Shown: piece by piece, positions 47,676 through 56,466 of the stretch | Position numbering within the stretch: the first letter of the stretch is position 1 | Layout of the letters: the number at the start of each line of letters is the position of its first letter | Source: Piscinibacter aquaticus | Lineage (GTDB): Bacteria > Pseudomonadota > Gammaproteobacteria > Burkholderiales > Burkholderiaceae_C | Length of the DNA stretch: 64,000 nucleotides | Assembly: GCA_007994965.1 (NCBI GenBank) | Contig: VOPW01000001.1 | Location: 4,030,001-4,094,000 of the forward strand | Direction of reading: 5' to 3' | Notes under the pieces: generated by a model | Databases searched by the model: none | What the model saw: only the letters and a program-made list of their open reading frames with translations | Told to the model about the DNA's origin: nothing | Program-made: the position numbers and the translations under genes

Positions 47676-49583
47676 TCAGGACGCCAGCAGCACGCTGACG
47701 CGTTCGCGCAGACCGGCCGGCGTCACCTGCTCGGGCGGCACCGGCTCGCCGGCCACCAGCCCGACCGGGCTGAAGAAGCCGCGGCGGAAGGGCTTGCTCA
47801 TCGCGTTGCCGTCGATGCGCGAGAAGAACGAGCCCCACAGGTTTTGCAGCGCCAGCGGCACCACCGGCACCGGGTTGGCCTCGAGCAGCTTCATCACGCC
47901 GCCCTTGAACTCGCCGAGCGTGCCGTCGCGCGTGATGCCGCCCTCGGGGAAGATCGCCAGCAGGTCGCCGCCGTCGAGCACCTGCTTCGCACGCAGGAAC
48001 GCCTGCTCGTAGGCCTGCGCATCTTCCTTCTGCGGCGCGATCGGGATCGCCTTGGCCGGGCGGAACAGCGTGCCCAGCACCGGTGTCGCGAAGATGCGGT
48101 GGTCCATGATGAACACGATGGGCCGCGGGCTCGCCGCCATCAGCAGGATCGCGTCGACGAAGCTGACGTGGTTGCACACCAGGATGGCCGCGCCCTCGGT
48201 GGGGATGTGCTCGTCGCCGCGCACCTTGAAGCGGTAGACGAACCGTGTGGCCACCCAGGCGATGAAGCGCAGCAGGTACTCCGGCACCAGCAGGAAGATG
48301 TAGCCTGCCACCAGCAGGTTGAGCAGCCCGGTGATCAGGAACAGCTGCGGCACGGTCACGCCCGCCTTGAGCAGCAGCGCGGCCATCGCGGCGCTGGCGA
48401 TCATGAAGAGGGCATTGAGGATGTTGTTGGCCGCGATGATGCGCGAGCGGTGGCTGGGCTGCGCGCGCATCTGGATCAGCGCATACATCGGCACGCTGTA
48501 CAGGCCGGCGAACAGGGCCAGCAGCGCCAGGTCGGCCATCACGCGCCAGTTGGCGCCGAGCGCCAGAAACTGGCCGAGCGTCAGCGCGGTCTCGGGGTGC
48601 ACGATGCCGCGCGAGGCGAAGAAGAGGTCGATCGAGAAGACGCTCATGCCGAAGGCGCCGAAGGGCACGAGGCCGATCTCGACGTGGCGGCGCGAGAGCG
48701 TCTCGCACAGCAACGAGCCGATCGCGATGCCGATCGAGAACACCACCAGCAGCAGCGAGGCCACCTGCTCGTTGCCGCCGAGCACGTCCTTCGCGAAGGA
48801 GGGGAACTGCGTCAGGAAGACCGCGCCGAAGAACCACATCCACGAGATGCCCAGCAGCGAGCGGAAGACGACGATGTTCTCGTGCGCCAGTTTCAGGTTG
48901 CGCCAGGTCTCGGTGACGGGGTTCCAGTTGATGGTCAGCGTGGCATCGGTGGGCGCGGCGCTGGGCACGAACTGCGCGCTGACGCGGCCGAGCACCGCGA
49001 GCGCGAGGCAGCTCCAGGCCACGTAGCTCGGGCCCATCTCCGGAATGGCGATCAGCAGCCCGCCGACCACGTTGCCGAGCAGGATGGCCACGAAGGTGCC
49101 CATCTCCACCATGCCGTTGCCGCCGGTGAGCTCGCGTTCGTTCAGGTGCTGCGGCAGATAGGCGTACTTCACCGGGCCGAACAGCGTGGAGTGCACGCCG
49201 AGCAGGAAGGTGCAGCCCAGCAGCACCGGCACGTTCTTCGCGGTGAAGCCGTACAGCGCGATCGCCATGATCGCGATCTCCAGGCTCTTGACGAAGCGGA
49301 TCAGCGTCGCCTTGTCGAACTTGTCGGCCAGCTGCCCCGAGGTGGCGGAGAAGAGCAGGAAGGGCAGGATGAACAGCGCCGCAATCAGCTGCACGACGAG
49401 TGCCGGCGCGAGGCTGCTCGCATTCGCCGCGCCGTAGGTCACCATCACCGTGAAGGCGAACTTGAACAGGTTGTCGTTGCCGGCGCCGAGAAACTGCGCC
49501 CAGAAGAAGGGCGCGAAGCGGCGCTGGCCGAGCAGCGCAAACTGGTTCGGGTGCGCTTCGTGTGGTGCTTGCGGTGTGCTCAC
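47676..49583 (-). CDS. MFS transporter fused to 1-acyl-glycerophosphate acyltransferase domain (LplT-Aas-like)
   Basis: Intact, 635 residues. The N-terminal two-thirds is a 12-helix MFS domain (FAPFFWAQFLGAGNDNLFKF, LLGCTFLLGVHSTLFGPVKY, typical of LplT-type lysophospholipid flippases). The C-terminal part is a PlsC domain: NHVSFVDAILL holds the catalytic H-x4-D, and IFPEGGITRDG the acyl-acceptor motif. Such fusions import lysophospholipids and re-acylate them; here the AMP-ligase domain of Aas is absent. I chose the GTG at 49583 (VSTPQAPHEAHPNQFALLGQ) after a GGAGGA ribosome site. Confidence 0.9.
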   Translation of the reverse strand: MSTPQAPHEAHPNQFALLGQRRFAPFFWAQFLGAGNDNLFKFAFTVMVTYGAANASSLAPALVVQLIAALFILPFLLFSATSGQLADKFDKATLIRFVKSLEIAIMAIALYGFTAKNVPVLLGCTFLLGVHSTLFGPVKYAYLPQHLNERELTGGNGMVEMGTFVAILLGNVVGGLLIAIPEMGPSYVAWSCLALAVLGRVSAQFVPSAAPTDATLTINWNPVTETWRNLKLAHENIVVFRSLLGISWMWFFGAVFLTQFPSFAKDVLGGNEQVASLLLVVFSIGIAIGSLLCETLSRRHVEIGLVPFGAFGMSVFSIDLFFASRGIVHPETALTLGQFLALGANWRVMADLALLALFAGLYSVPMYALIQMRAQPSHRSRIIAANNILNALFMIASAAMAALLLKAGVTVPQLFLITGLLNLLVAGYIFLLVPEYLLRFIAWVATRFVYRFKVRGDEHIPTEGAAILVCNHVSFVDAILLMAASPRPIVFIMDHRIFATPVLGTLFRPAKAIPIAPQKEDAQAYEQAFLRAKQVLDGGDLLAIFPEGGITRDGTLGEFKGGVMKLLEANPVPVVPLALQNLWGSFFSRIDGNAMSKPFRRGFFSPVGLVAGEPVPPEQVTPAGLRERVSVLLAS

Positions 49584-49627
49584 CGTGTCCTCCTGATCCG
49601 TTCTTGGTCTTCGTTCGTGTCTCGACT

Positions 49628-50394
49628 TCAGCGGATCACCTGCACCGGCCCGCCGAGCCCGCTGCGATTCAACCACGCGAAGACGGAATCCACCGTGACC
49701 GTCTCGATGCGATCCGAGAAGCGCTTCTCGTTCGGATGATCGTCGAAGGCGATGTTGGCGGCGGTAGCGCGCGCGCCGAGGCGCGTGAAGGCGCCCAGGC
49801 GCAGCGTGGTCGGCTCGTAGCCGCTGAACTTCAGCCAGGCCTGCGCGCGTTCGCGCGTGGTGGCCTCCGGCGCCTGCGCCATCGCCAGCGTCTCGATCGC
49901 CCACTGGTTGCTCTGCTGGTAGCGCTGCGCCCACGGGTAGGCGACCATGCTGTAGGCGCTGGTGTGCAGCCGCAGCGCCTGCGTGTTGTCGCGCAGCACC
50001 GTCAGCAGCTTCGCCTGCAGCGCCGGGTCGGGCACGACGATGCCGGCCCGGTAGCGGTACAGGTCGTCGAGGAAGAACTCACCCAGGCCCTGGCGGAAGA
50101 CATCGGCGCGTGCGCTGCCGCAGGCATTGAGCTTGTGCACCACGCGCCAGCGGGGGCCGTCCTTGTAGGCCAGGCCGAGGTGCGACCAGTCAGGCCGTAC
50201 TTCGAGAGGTCCTGCCCCGCGCGCGCCAGCACCACCACCTGTGCGCCACTGGCATCGAGCGCGGCGGCGGTGTGCTGGGCCAGCGTCATCGCGCGTTGCA
50301 CGTTGATCGCCTCGGGCGCCTTCTGCTCGCAGCTGCGCCCGGCCTGGGCGACGCCGGCCACCAGCGCCAGCGTGAGAACGAGCGCGGCCTTCAT
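49628..50394 (-). CDS. DUF2145 family periplasmic protein, frameshifted
   Basis: About 255 residues. Signal peptide KAALVLTLALVAGVAQAG. DUF2145 blocks: SCEQKAPEAINVQRAMTLAQ, GAQVVVLARAGQDLSKYGL, HKLNACGSARADVFRQGLGE, FFLDDLYRYRAGIVVPDP, AYSMVAYPWAQRYQQSNQWA. The frame changes near 50190. Function unknown. It starts inside the stop codon of the gene at 50391 (ATGA overlap), so the two are probably translated together. Confidence 0.88.
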
Positions 50395-50810
50395 CGGCTG
50401 ATCCGCTCGTTGTAGAGCAGCGCCGAGCCGATCTCGTTGGGGATGTAGGCCAGCGCCTTGCCCGCGGCCGACAGCACCCAGCCGGCGCTGAAGGCGGTCA
50501 CGGCGATGGCCGTGCCCGCGGCCACCGACAGCCCGCCGGCCGCCGCGGCCGACAGCGTGACGCTGGCCCGCGCGCCATCGGAGGCGCGCTCCAGCACCCA
50601 CACCGTGCCCTCGGCCGAGGCTTCGACGGCAACGACGGTCAGCATCGCGCCGCCGGAGAGGATCATCGCCGGCGCCGCCACCGACACGGCGATCGGCAGG
50701 GCCGACAGCGCGCTGGCGTCCGACGCATTGACGTGGGCGCGGGCGGGCGCGGTCAGCGCCGCAGACACCGCGAGCGCGGCGATGAAGGAGCGAAGGAATC
50801 GGGTCGTCAT
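50391..50810 (-). CDS. Secreted Ala/Val-rich protein paired with DUF2145
   Basis: Intact, 139 residues. Signal peptide SFIAALAVSAALTAPARAHV. The mature protein is mostly small hydrophobic residues with two hydrophobic stretches (ALPIAVSVAAPAMILSGGAM and AAAAGGLSVAAGTAIAVTAF) separated by a short polar part (VLERASDGARASVTL). It may be membrane-associated. I recognise no named family. It overlaps the DUF2145 gene by four bases; the pairing is the best clue to its role. Confidence 0.75.
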   Translation of the reverse strand: MTTRFLRSFIAALAVSAALTAPARAHVNASDASALSALPIAVSVAAPAMILSGGAMLTVVAVEASAEGTVWVLERASDGARASVTLSAAAAGGLSVAAGTAIAVTAFSAGWVLSAAGKALAYIPNEIGSALLYNERISR

Positions 50811-50830
50811 GATCGTTCTCACGGTCGGGT

Positions 50831-51277
50831 TCACTGTTCGTTGGCCATGCGGCGCGCTTCGGCGCGGATCTCGGCCACGCGGGCCTCGTGGGCATCGCGC
50901 AGGGTCTTGGCCAGCGTGAAGACGCTGGAGATCAGGAACAGCCAGCACACGCCGAGGAAGGCCTTGTAGGTCGGGTTCACGTCCATGCGCCACAGGCCCC
51001 AGCCGGTCAGCGCCATCGCCAGCGCGAAGCCGCCCCAGACCACGCTGCCCCACATCGGCGTGTCGACGCGCTGGTGCTGGTTGTCGCGCACGTACTTGGC
51101 GACCATGAATGCCGCCGAGAGGCAGAAGCCGTAGCCCATGAACATGAAGGCGCGGTCGAGGTCCTGGCCCGGCAGATAGGCCAGGCCGATCGCGCACAGG
51201 CTGGCGGCAACGGCAAAGGAGATCCAGACCTGGGCCTTCCAGGCCTTGGTGTCGTGGTGGATCGCGGGGCGGTTCAT
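50831..51277 (-). CDS. YiaA/YiaB-type inner-membrane protein
   Basis: Intact, 148 residues. Four hydrophobic segments arranged as two similar pairs: AQVWISFAVAASLCAIGLAY, AFMFMGYGFCLSAAFMVAKY, MWGSVVWGGFALAMALTGWG and YKAFLGVCWLFLISSVFTLA. It carries the YiaAB repeat (W-K-x-Q-x-W-x-S-F and F-M-x-x-G). The C-terminal tail is charged. Function unknown. It heads a minus-strand group with the two genes downstream and diverges from the XRE gene. Confidence 0.85.
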   Translation of the reverse strand: MNRPAIHHDTKAWKAQVWISFAVAASLCAIGLAYLPGQDLDRAFMFMGYGFCLSAAFMVAKYVRDNQHQRVDTPMWGSVVWGGFALAMALTGWGLWRMDVNPTYKAFLGVCWLFLISSVFTLAKTLRDAHEARVAEIRAEARRMANEQ

Positions 51278-51362
51278 GCGGTCATCCCTGTCGGGTGGTT
51301 GAAGGTGAGCGCATGGTGGCGTGCGGCGCCGCGGGTATCCATCACCCCAAGGAGGGTCGCAT

Positions 51363-51395
51363 TCCAGCATTCCTGGAGTATCGTTGAGCAATACT
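51363..51395. promoter_or_regulatory. Two overlapping inverted repeats in the yiaA-like / XRE divergent region
   Basis: TCCAG-N5-CTGGA (51363-51377) and AGTAT-N9-ATACT (51377-51395) lie 18-50 bp before the XRE start, in the most AT-rich part of the gap (51278-51413). Either could be an operator for the HTH protein. Confidence 0.4.
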
Positions 51396-51413
51396 TTTCG
51401 AGGGGTGCCGACG

Positions 51414-52162
51414 ATGAGCACGACGCAGGACCTGGTCACCGCGCTGAAGGCCGAGCTGAAGGCCGCCGGCATCACCTACGCCGATCTGGCGCAGCAGCTG
51501 GGCATGGCCGAATCGAGCATCAAGCGCATCTTCGCGAAGGCCGACATGCCGCTGTCGCGCATCGACGAGGTGCTGCGTGTGCTGAAGATGGATTTCGCCG
51601 ACCTCGCGCGCAAGGTGGCCGATGCCCAGCCGCTGCGCCGCGAGCTGACGCACGAGCAGGAGGCGGCGCTGATCGCCGACCGCAAGCTGCTGCTGGTGGC
51701 GATCTGTGCGCTGAGCCAGTGGACCTTCGAGCAGATCGTCGCGACCTACACGCTCACCGAGGCGGAGTGCGTGAAGTGCTGGTGCAGCTCGACAAGCTCG
51801 GCTTCATCGAGCTGCGGCCCTTGAACCGCTATCGGCTGAAGGTGGCCAAGGGATTCCGCTGGCGGCCCGACGGCCCGGCGATGAAGTATTTCCGCGAGCA
51901 CGTCGTCGACGACTACTTCAGCGGCGGCTTCGACGGCGAGGGCGAGATGCTGATGCTGGTGCACGGCCAGATCGGCCGCAGCCTCGCCGCCACCTTCATG
52001 GAGCGGCTGCAGCGCGTGGGCCAGGATTTTGCGCAGCAGCACACGGCCGACCAGAAGCTCCCGCCCGAGCAGAAGCGGCCCTACACGCTGGTGGTGGGCA
52101 TGCGCTCGTGGCTGTTCGGCGCCTTCAGGGATCTGAAGCGCGAGCCCGACCGGATTCCTTGA
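51414..52162 (+). CDS. XRE-family transcriptional regulator, frameshifted
   Basis: About 249 residues. N-terminal HTH: LKAELKAAGITYADLAQQLG, MAESSIKRIFAKADMPLSRI. The C-terminal domain (LLLVAICALSQWTFEQIVAT; LVQLDKLGFIELRPLNRYRL; GEMLMLVHGQIGRSLAATFM) looks like a winged-helix or ligand domain found in many uncharacterised proteobacterial regulators. The frame changes near 51772. It diverges from the YiaA-like gene and may control it. Confidence 0.85.
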
Positions 52163-52166
52163 CTGC

Positions 52167-53207
52167 TCAGCGCGCCGGCAAGGCGGCCGCGGCTGCCGCG
52201 GCGGCCGCGGTGGCGCCGCCGCGCGAGCCCGCCACACGCGGGCCGGCCAGCGTGTCGGCCAGCGGGCTGTGCAGCTTCACCGCCAGCGTGGCCGGCGTGA
52301 GATTCGGATCGTGCGGCAGCGAGCGCCACGGCTGCGCGCCGTGGGCCAGCAGGTAGTCGACCAGTTCGCGCTGGCGCGCCGGGTCGCTGACGAAGGCCGG
52401 CGTGATCACGCGAGCCAGCGGCACCCAGGGCAACTGGCGCGCTTCGGTGGCCGGCACGCGGTCGACCAGCGTCGGCACCCGCTGGATCCACCAGTCGAGC
52501 GCGTCGAAATCGGCGAGGCGCAGCGCCTCTTCGTAGCCGCCCGAGAGCCGGCCGTTGTGCGCGGCCAGCGAGGCGCGCGCCGTGTGGCCGCGGGCCTCCA
52601 GCGTGCGCGACAGCGTCGAGTTCAGGTGCGAGGGGTGCAGCGCGCCCAGCACACCGAAGGGCAGCGTGTCGGCGCGCAGCTGGTCGTTGGCAAGCCACTG
52701 GTCGAGCACGGCATCCAGGCCGGCGGCGCGTGCGCCGGGGCAGCTGAGCATGCGCACGGCGTCGTGCTGGATGGCGCGGGCATCGGCCTCGCCCAGCCAG
52801 CGCAGCGCGGCGCGCTCGGCCGGCGTGGCGGCGGCGAAGTTCGGGCAGGGGTGCTCCTGCGCCAGCGCCACCAGCGGCGGCGTGATGCAGGCTTCGGGCA
52901 GCGCGCCCTTGTCGATCATCTCGGGCAGCAGCTTCCACTGCGCCGGGTCGCGCGCAGCCAGCGTCAGCGGGCACACCGGCAGGCCGGAGACGCGCAGGTC
53001 CTCGGCCTTCAGGCTGCCGGGCTTGTAGGGGCCGCAGCGCGGCTGCAGCGCGCGGTCGACGCTGTTCAGCCGGAAGCACGACGCTGGGTCGCCCTCGGTG
53101 AACTTGTCGTAGAGGTGGGCCACCACCAGTGAGGTGGTGCAGCCGCCGAGCAGCAGCGAGCCGGCGGCCAGGCTGAGGGCGGCGGCGAGTCGGTGCAGTC
53201 GTGTCAT
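52167..53207 (-). CDS. Lipoprotein of unknown function, ankyrin-like C-terminus
   Basis: Intact, 346 residues. Lipobox LLLGGC (Cys about residue 23). The body has several Cys residues (ASCFRLNSVDRALQPRCGPY, LPVCPLTLAARD) and a Leu/Ala-rich helical part. Near the C-terminus RQRELVDYLLAHGAQPWRSL and LTPATLAVKLHSPLADTLAG resemble ankyrin-type helices. It ends in a run of about ten Ala. I do not recognise the family. ATG 53207 is placed by the signal peptide. Confidence 0.75.
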   Translation of the reverse strand: MTRLHRLAAALSLAAGSLLLGGCTTSLVVAHLYDKFTEGDPASCFRLNSVDRALQPRCGPYKPGSLKAEDLRVSGLPVCPLTLAARDPAQWKLLPEMIDKGALPEACITPPLVALAQEHPCPNFAAATPAERAALRWLGEADARAIQHDAVRMLSCPGARAAGLDAVLDQWLANDQLRADTLPFGVLGALHPSHLNSTLSRTLEARGHTARASLAAHNGRLSGGYEEALRLADFDALDWWIQRVPTLVDRVPATEARQLPWVPLARVITPAFVSDPARQRELVDYLLAHGAQPWRSLPHDPNLTPATLAVKLHSPLADTLAGPRVAGSRGGATAAAAAAAAALPAR

Positions 53208-53307
53208 GGTGAAGGCCCGGTGGAGCTTCCCCACGTACAAGAACCATGCCCCGCCTGGAAGTGACCAGGCCGGTCGGTACTTCGTAAACGCCTGTTGCCG
53301 GCGCGGG

Positions 53308-53324
53308 CCGGCCGCTGCGGCCGG
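53308..53324 (-). terminator. GC hairpin downstream of rlmJ
   Basis: CCGGCC-GCTGC-GGCCGG lies 28 bp after the rlmJ stop on the minus strand, within the 53208-53351 gap. No T run follows, so termination is uncertain. Confidence 0.3.
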
Positions 53325-53351
53325 TGGTTGGTGCTTGCTTCGCTGCTGCGC

Positions 53352-54192
53352 TTAGACCGACTTCTGGTCGAGCAGGAAGTTGGCGCCCGCCACGGCCCAG
53401 CGTCTCGACCAGCCAGGGCAGCACGCCGGCCAGCGTGTCGTGCAGCGTGTAGGGCGGATTGAGCACGAACATGCCGCTTCCTGCCAGTCCGAAACCCATC
53501 GCGTCGGGCTTGGCCACGGTCAGCCGGGCGTGCAGCCAGCCCTTGGGGGCCAGGGCTTCCAGCCGCCGCGGCAGCTCCGCGGCCTCGACCTTCTGCACCT
53601 GCGGATACCAGACGAGGTAGACGCCCTCGGCAAAGCGCTGCACCGCGTCGCGCAGCGTGGCGACCACGCGGCCGTAGTCGCCATGGCCCTCGTAGCTGGG
53701 GTCGATCAGCACCACGCCACGGCGTGTGCTCGGCGGCAGCTGGCTCTTCAGGCTGTCGAAGCCGTCGGCGTGCTTCACCTCCACGCCGCGCTGGCTGCCG
53801 AGGTAGGACTCGAGGATGCGGTGCTCGGTGGGGTGCAGCTCGAACAGGCGCATCTGGTCGGTCGGGCGCAGCAGCATGTGGGCGATCGCCGGCGAGCCGG
53901 GGTACTGCTCCAGCGCGCCACCCGGGTTGAAGGCGCGCACGCGCTCGACGTAGTCGGCCACCGGCTCGGGCAGGTCGTCTCGGCCCCAGAGCCGGCCGAT
54001 GCCCTGCTCGTATTCGCCCTTCTTCTGCGCATAGCGGCCTTCCAGCGAATAGCCGCCGGCGCCGGCATGGGTGTCGACGAAGCGGTAAGGCTTGTCCTTG
54101 CCGTTCATGTAACGCAGCACCTGCACGAGCACGATGTGCTTGAGCACATCGGCATGGTTGCCCGCATGGAAGGCGTGTCGGTAGGCGAGCAT
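53352..54192 (-). CDS. rlmJ: 23S rRNA (adenine2030-N6)-methyltransferase RlmJ, frameshifted near the 3' end
   Basis: About 280 residues. It begins MLAYRHAFHAGNHADVLKHI, the family signature. SAM-binding region RFVDTHAGAGGYSLEGRYAQ; catalytic motif VVLIDPSYEGHGDYGRV, where the family usually has DPPYE (here DPSYE). FVLNPPYTLHDTLAGVLPWL follows. The frame changes near 53395 and the true end is GANFLLDQKSV with TAA at 53352-53354. It diverges from nemA with a 47-bp gap. Confidence 0.94.
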
Positions 54193-54239
54193 GGGCTGGT
54201 GTCTGCAAGGATCCGGGCCCGACTGTATCGTCCCGGGCC

Positions 54240-55331
54240 ATGAACACTCTCTTCACCCCCTTCCAGGCCGGCGACCTGTCACTGGCCAACCGCATCGTGA
54301 TGGCCCCGCTGACGCGCAACCGCGCGTTGCCCGGCCGTGTGCCCGGCGAGCTGCAGGTCGAGTACTACCGGCAGCGCGCCAGCGCCGGTCTGATCGTCAC
54401 CGAGGCCTCGCAGATCTCGCCCGAGGGCCAGGGTTACCTCGACACGCCGGGCATCTACAGCGCCGAGCAGGTGGCCGGCTGGCGCCGCGTCACCGACGCC
54501 GTGCATGCCGCCGGCGGCAGGATCGTGATCCAGCTCTGGCACGTGGGCCGCATCTCGCACGTCTCGCTGCTGCCCGAGGGCATGGTGCCGGTGTCATCGA
54601 CCTCGAAGGCGGCCAACACCAAGACCTTCACGCGCAACGGCTTCGAGGCCGTGTCGCAGCCGCGCGCGCTGCGCACCGACGAGATGCCGCGCATCGTGGC
54701 CGACTACCGCGCCGCCGCCCGCCATGCCATCGCCGCCGGCTTCGACGGCGTCGAGGTGCATGGCGCCAACGGCTACCTGTTGGAGCAGTTCCTCCGTGAC
54801 AGCGTCAATGACCGCACCGACGCCTATGGCGGCTCGATCGCCAACCGCGCGCGGCTGCTGCTCGAGGTGATGGAGGCCGTCACGGCCGAGATCGGCGCCG
54901 GCCGCACCGGGCTGCGCCTGTCGCCGGTGACGCCGGCCAACGACGCGGCGCAGGACAGCGACGCGCAGGCGATGTATGGCTACGTGGTCGAGCGCCTGGC
55001 GCCGATGAAGCTGGCCTACCTGCACCTGATCGAAGGTGCCACGGGTGGACCGCGCGACGTGGCGCCGTTCGACTACGAGGCACTGCGCCGCGTCTACAAG
55101 GCCGCGCATCCCGGCGGCGCGTGGATGGTCAACAACGGCTACGACCGCCAGATGGCGCTCGACGTGGTCGCCAGCGGCCGCGCCGACCTGGTCGCCTTTG
55201 GCAAGCCGTTCATCTCGAACCCGGATCTCGTTCGCCGGCTGCGCGAGAACGCGCCGCTGAACGAGCCGAAGCGCGAGACCTTCTACGGCGGCGGGGCGGC
55301 GGGCTACACCGACTACCCCGCGCTCGCCTGA
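54240..55331 (+). CDS. nemA: Old yellow enzyme family alkene reductase (NemA-like)
   Basis: Intact, 363 residues. FMN flavoprotein that reduces activated C=C bonds (enones, maleimides, nitro compounds) with NAD(P)H. Motifs: LANRIVMAPLTRNRALPGRV, IVIQLWHVGRISHVSLLPEG, GFDGVEVHGANGYLLEQFLR with the His/Asn pair that binds substrate, and DSVNDRTDAYGGSIANRARL. Near the C-terminus DLVAFGKPFISNPDLVRRLR matches the phosphate-binding region. No regulator such as NemR is nearby. The gene contains no frameshift. Confidence 0.94.
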   Translation: MNTLFTPFQAGDLSLANRIVMAPLTRNRALPGRVPGELQVEYYRQRASAGLIVTEASQISPEGQGYLDTPGIYSAEQVAGWRRVTDAVHAAGGRIVIQLWHVGRISHVSLLPEGMVPVSSTSKAANTKTFTRNGFEAVSQPRALRTDEMPRIVADYRAAARHAIAAGFDGVEVHGANGYLLEQFLRDSVNDRTDAYGGSIANRARLLLEVMEAVTAEIGAGRTGLRLSPVTPANDAAQDSDAQAMYGYVVERLAPMKLAYLHLIEGATGGPRDVAPFDYEALRRVYKAAHPGGAWMVNNGYDRQMALDVVASGRADLVAFGKPFISNPDLVRRLRENAPLNEPKRETFYGGGAAGYTDYPALA

Positions 55332-55334
55332 AGC

Positions 55335-55849
55335 TCAGTTCTTCGGGATTCGGAGAAGCTGCCCCGGATAGATCTTGTCCGGGTGGCTGAGCATCGGCTT
55401 GTTCGCCTCGAAGATCTTCGGGTACAGGTTCGCGTTGCCGTAAAACTTCTTGGCGATGGCCGACAGCGTGTCGCCCTTGGCCACCGTGGTGGTACTGCGA
55501 CTCGTCGGCTGGCTGCGCCACGGTCATCAGGTCGGACACCGAGGCCACGCCCTGCACGTTGCCGCAGCACAGCAGGATCTTCTCCTTGGTGGCCTGGTCG
55601 GCCGCCTGCCCGGAGACCGCGACCGTGCTGGTGGCGCCGTCGAACTCGACCGTGAGCCCGTCGGCCGACAGGTTCTGCGCGGCGATGTATTTTTCGATCG
55701 CCTGCGCCGCGGCACTGGTTGGCGGCGCGGGGCGCGCTCCTGCAGATCGGCTGGCTCGGCGCGCTGGCCGCTGCCGTTGCCGCGGCCTCGGCGTCCTTGT
55801 GGCCGAACAGCTTCTCGCCGGCTTCCTTGAAGAAACTCACGATGCCCAT
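55335..55849 (-). CDS. kbp: BON-LysM protein, Kbp (YgaU) family, frameshifted
   Basis: About 171 residues (E. coli Kbp 149). It starts [20 protein letters not shown], the family N-terminus. BON domain: [40 protein letters not shown]. LysM domain: [37 protein letters not shown]. In E. coli this cytoplasmic protein binds K+. Frames change near 55735 and near 55492. It lies four bases after the convergent nemA stop. Confidence 0.88.
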
Positions 55850-55887
55850 GCTGGCTCCCTTCGTTGTGGGTTGGCGTCCGCGCGCGC

Positions 55888-56466
55888 TCAACTGCGCTTG
55901 AGCGACGATGCCCGCGAGCGGAACAGCTCGACGATACCCACTTCGCGCGGACCTGCAATGACCTCGAAGGCGTGGCCGGCACGCAGCGTGCCGGCCACGC
56001 GCACCGAGAGGTAGAAGCCACACCAGCCGTTGGCAAACATCAGCTTGCTGGCCTGCTCGAAGCCCATCGCGGCGTTGAACTTGAAGCACGGAAAGCGCGG
56101 CTCGCTGACGGCCAGCTCGCAGTCCGGAAAGCGCAGCACGTCGCCGACGCAGACGTCCTTCTCGAGCAGGCCTTCGAGCGTGAGGTTCTCGCCCATCATG
56201 CCCGGCGGCAGAGGCTCGTCCCACAGCGACACCCGGGCCTGCGCACGCACTGTCTGCCAGAACGGGTAGTGCTCCGACGGGTAGGCGTACACCGCCTTGC
56301 TCAGGCCGCCGTGCACCGACAGGTCGGCCTGTTCGTCGCCCTCCAGGCCCAGCGCGTTCACGTTCACCGGCCCCTCGACGGCACGCTTGCCGATGCCGGT
56401 CATCACGCTCCGGCCCCGGATCTGCACTGCCCGGGCCAGCGAGACGTTCAGGCTGAGCAGCTTCAT
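55888..56466 (-). CDS. MOSC domain protein (YiiM-like)
   Basis: Intact, 192 residues. MOSC domains bind the sulfurated molybdenum cofactor. Features: SVMTGIGKRAVEGPVNVNAL, GLEGDEQADLSVHGGLSKAV, HYPFWQTVRAQ, MGENLTLEGLLEKDVCVGDV and the conserved Cys in SEPRFPCFKFNAAMGFEQAS. YiiM reduces N-hydroxylated bases such as 6-hydroxylaminopurine. The gene starts within the stop codon of the upstream solute-binding protein gene (ATGA overlap), suggesting co-translation. Confidence 0.9.
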   Translation of the reverse strand: MKLLSLNVSLARAVQIRGRSVMTGIGKRAVEGPVNVNALGLEGDEQADLSVHGGLSKAVYAYPSEHYPFWQTVRAQARVSLWDEPLPPGMMGENLTLEGLLEKDVCVGDVLRFPDCELAVSEPRFPCFKFNAAMGFEQASKLMFANGWCGFYLSVRVAGTLRAGHAFEVIAGPREVGIVELFRSRASSLKRS

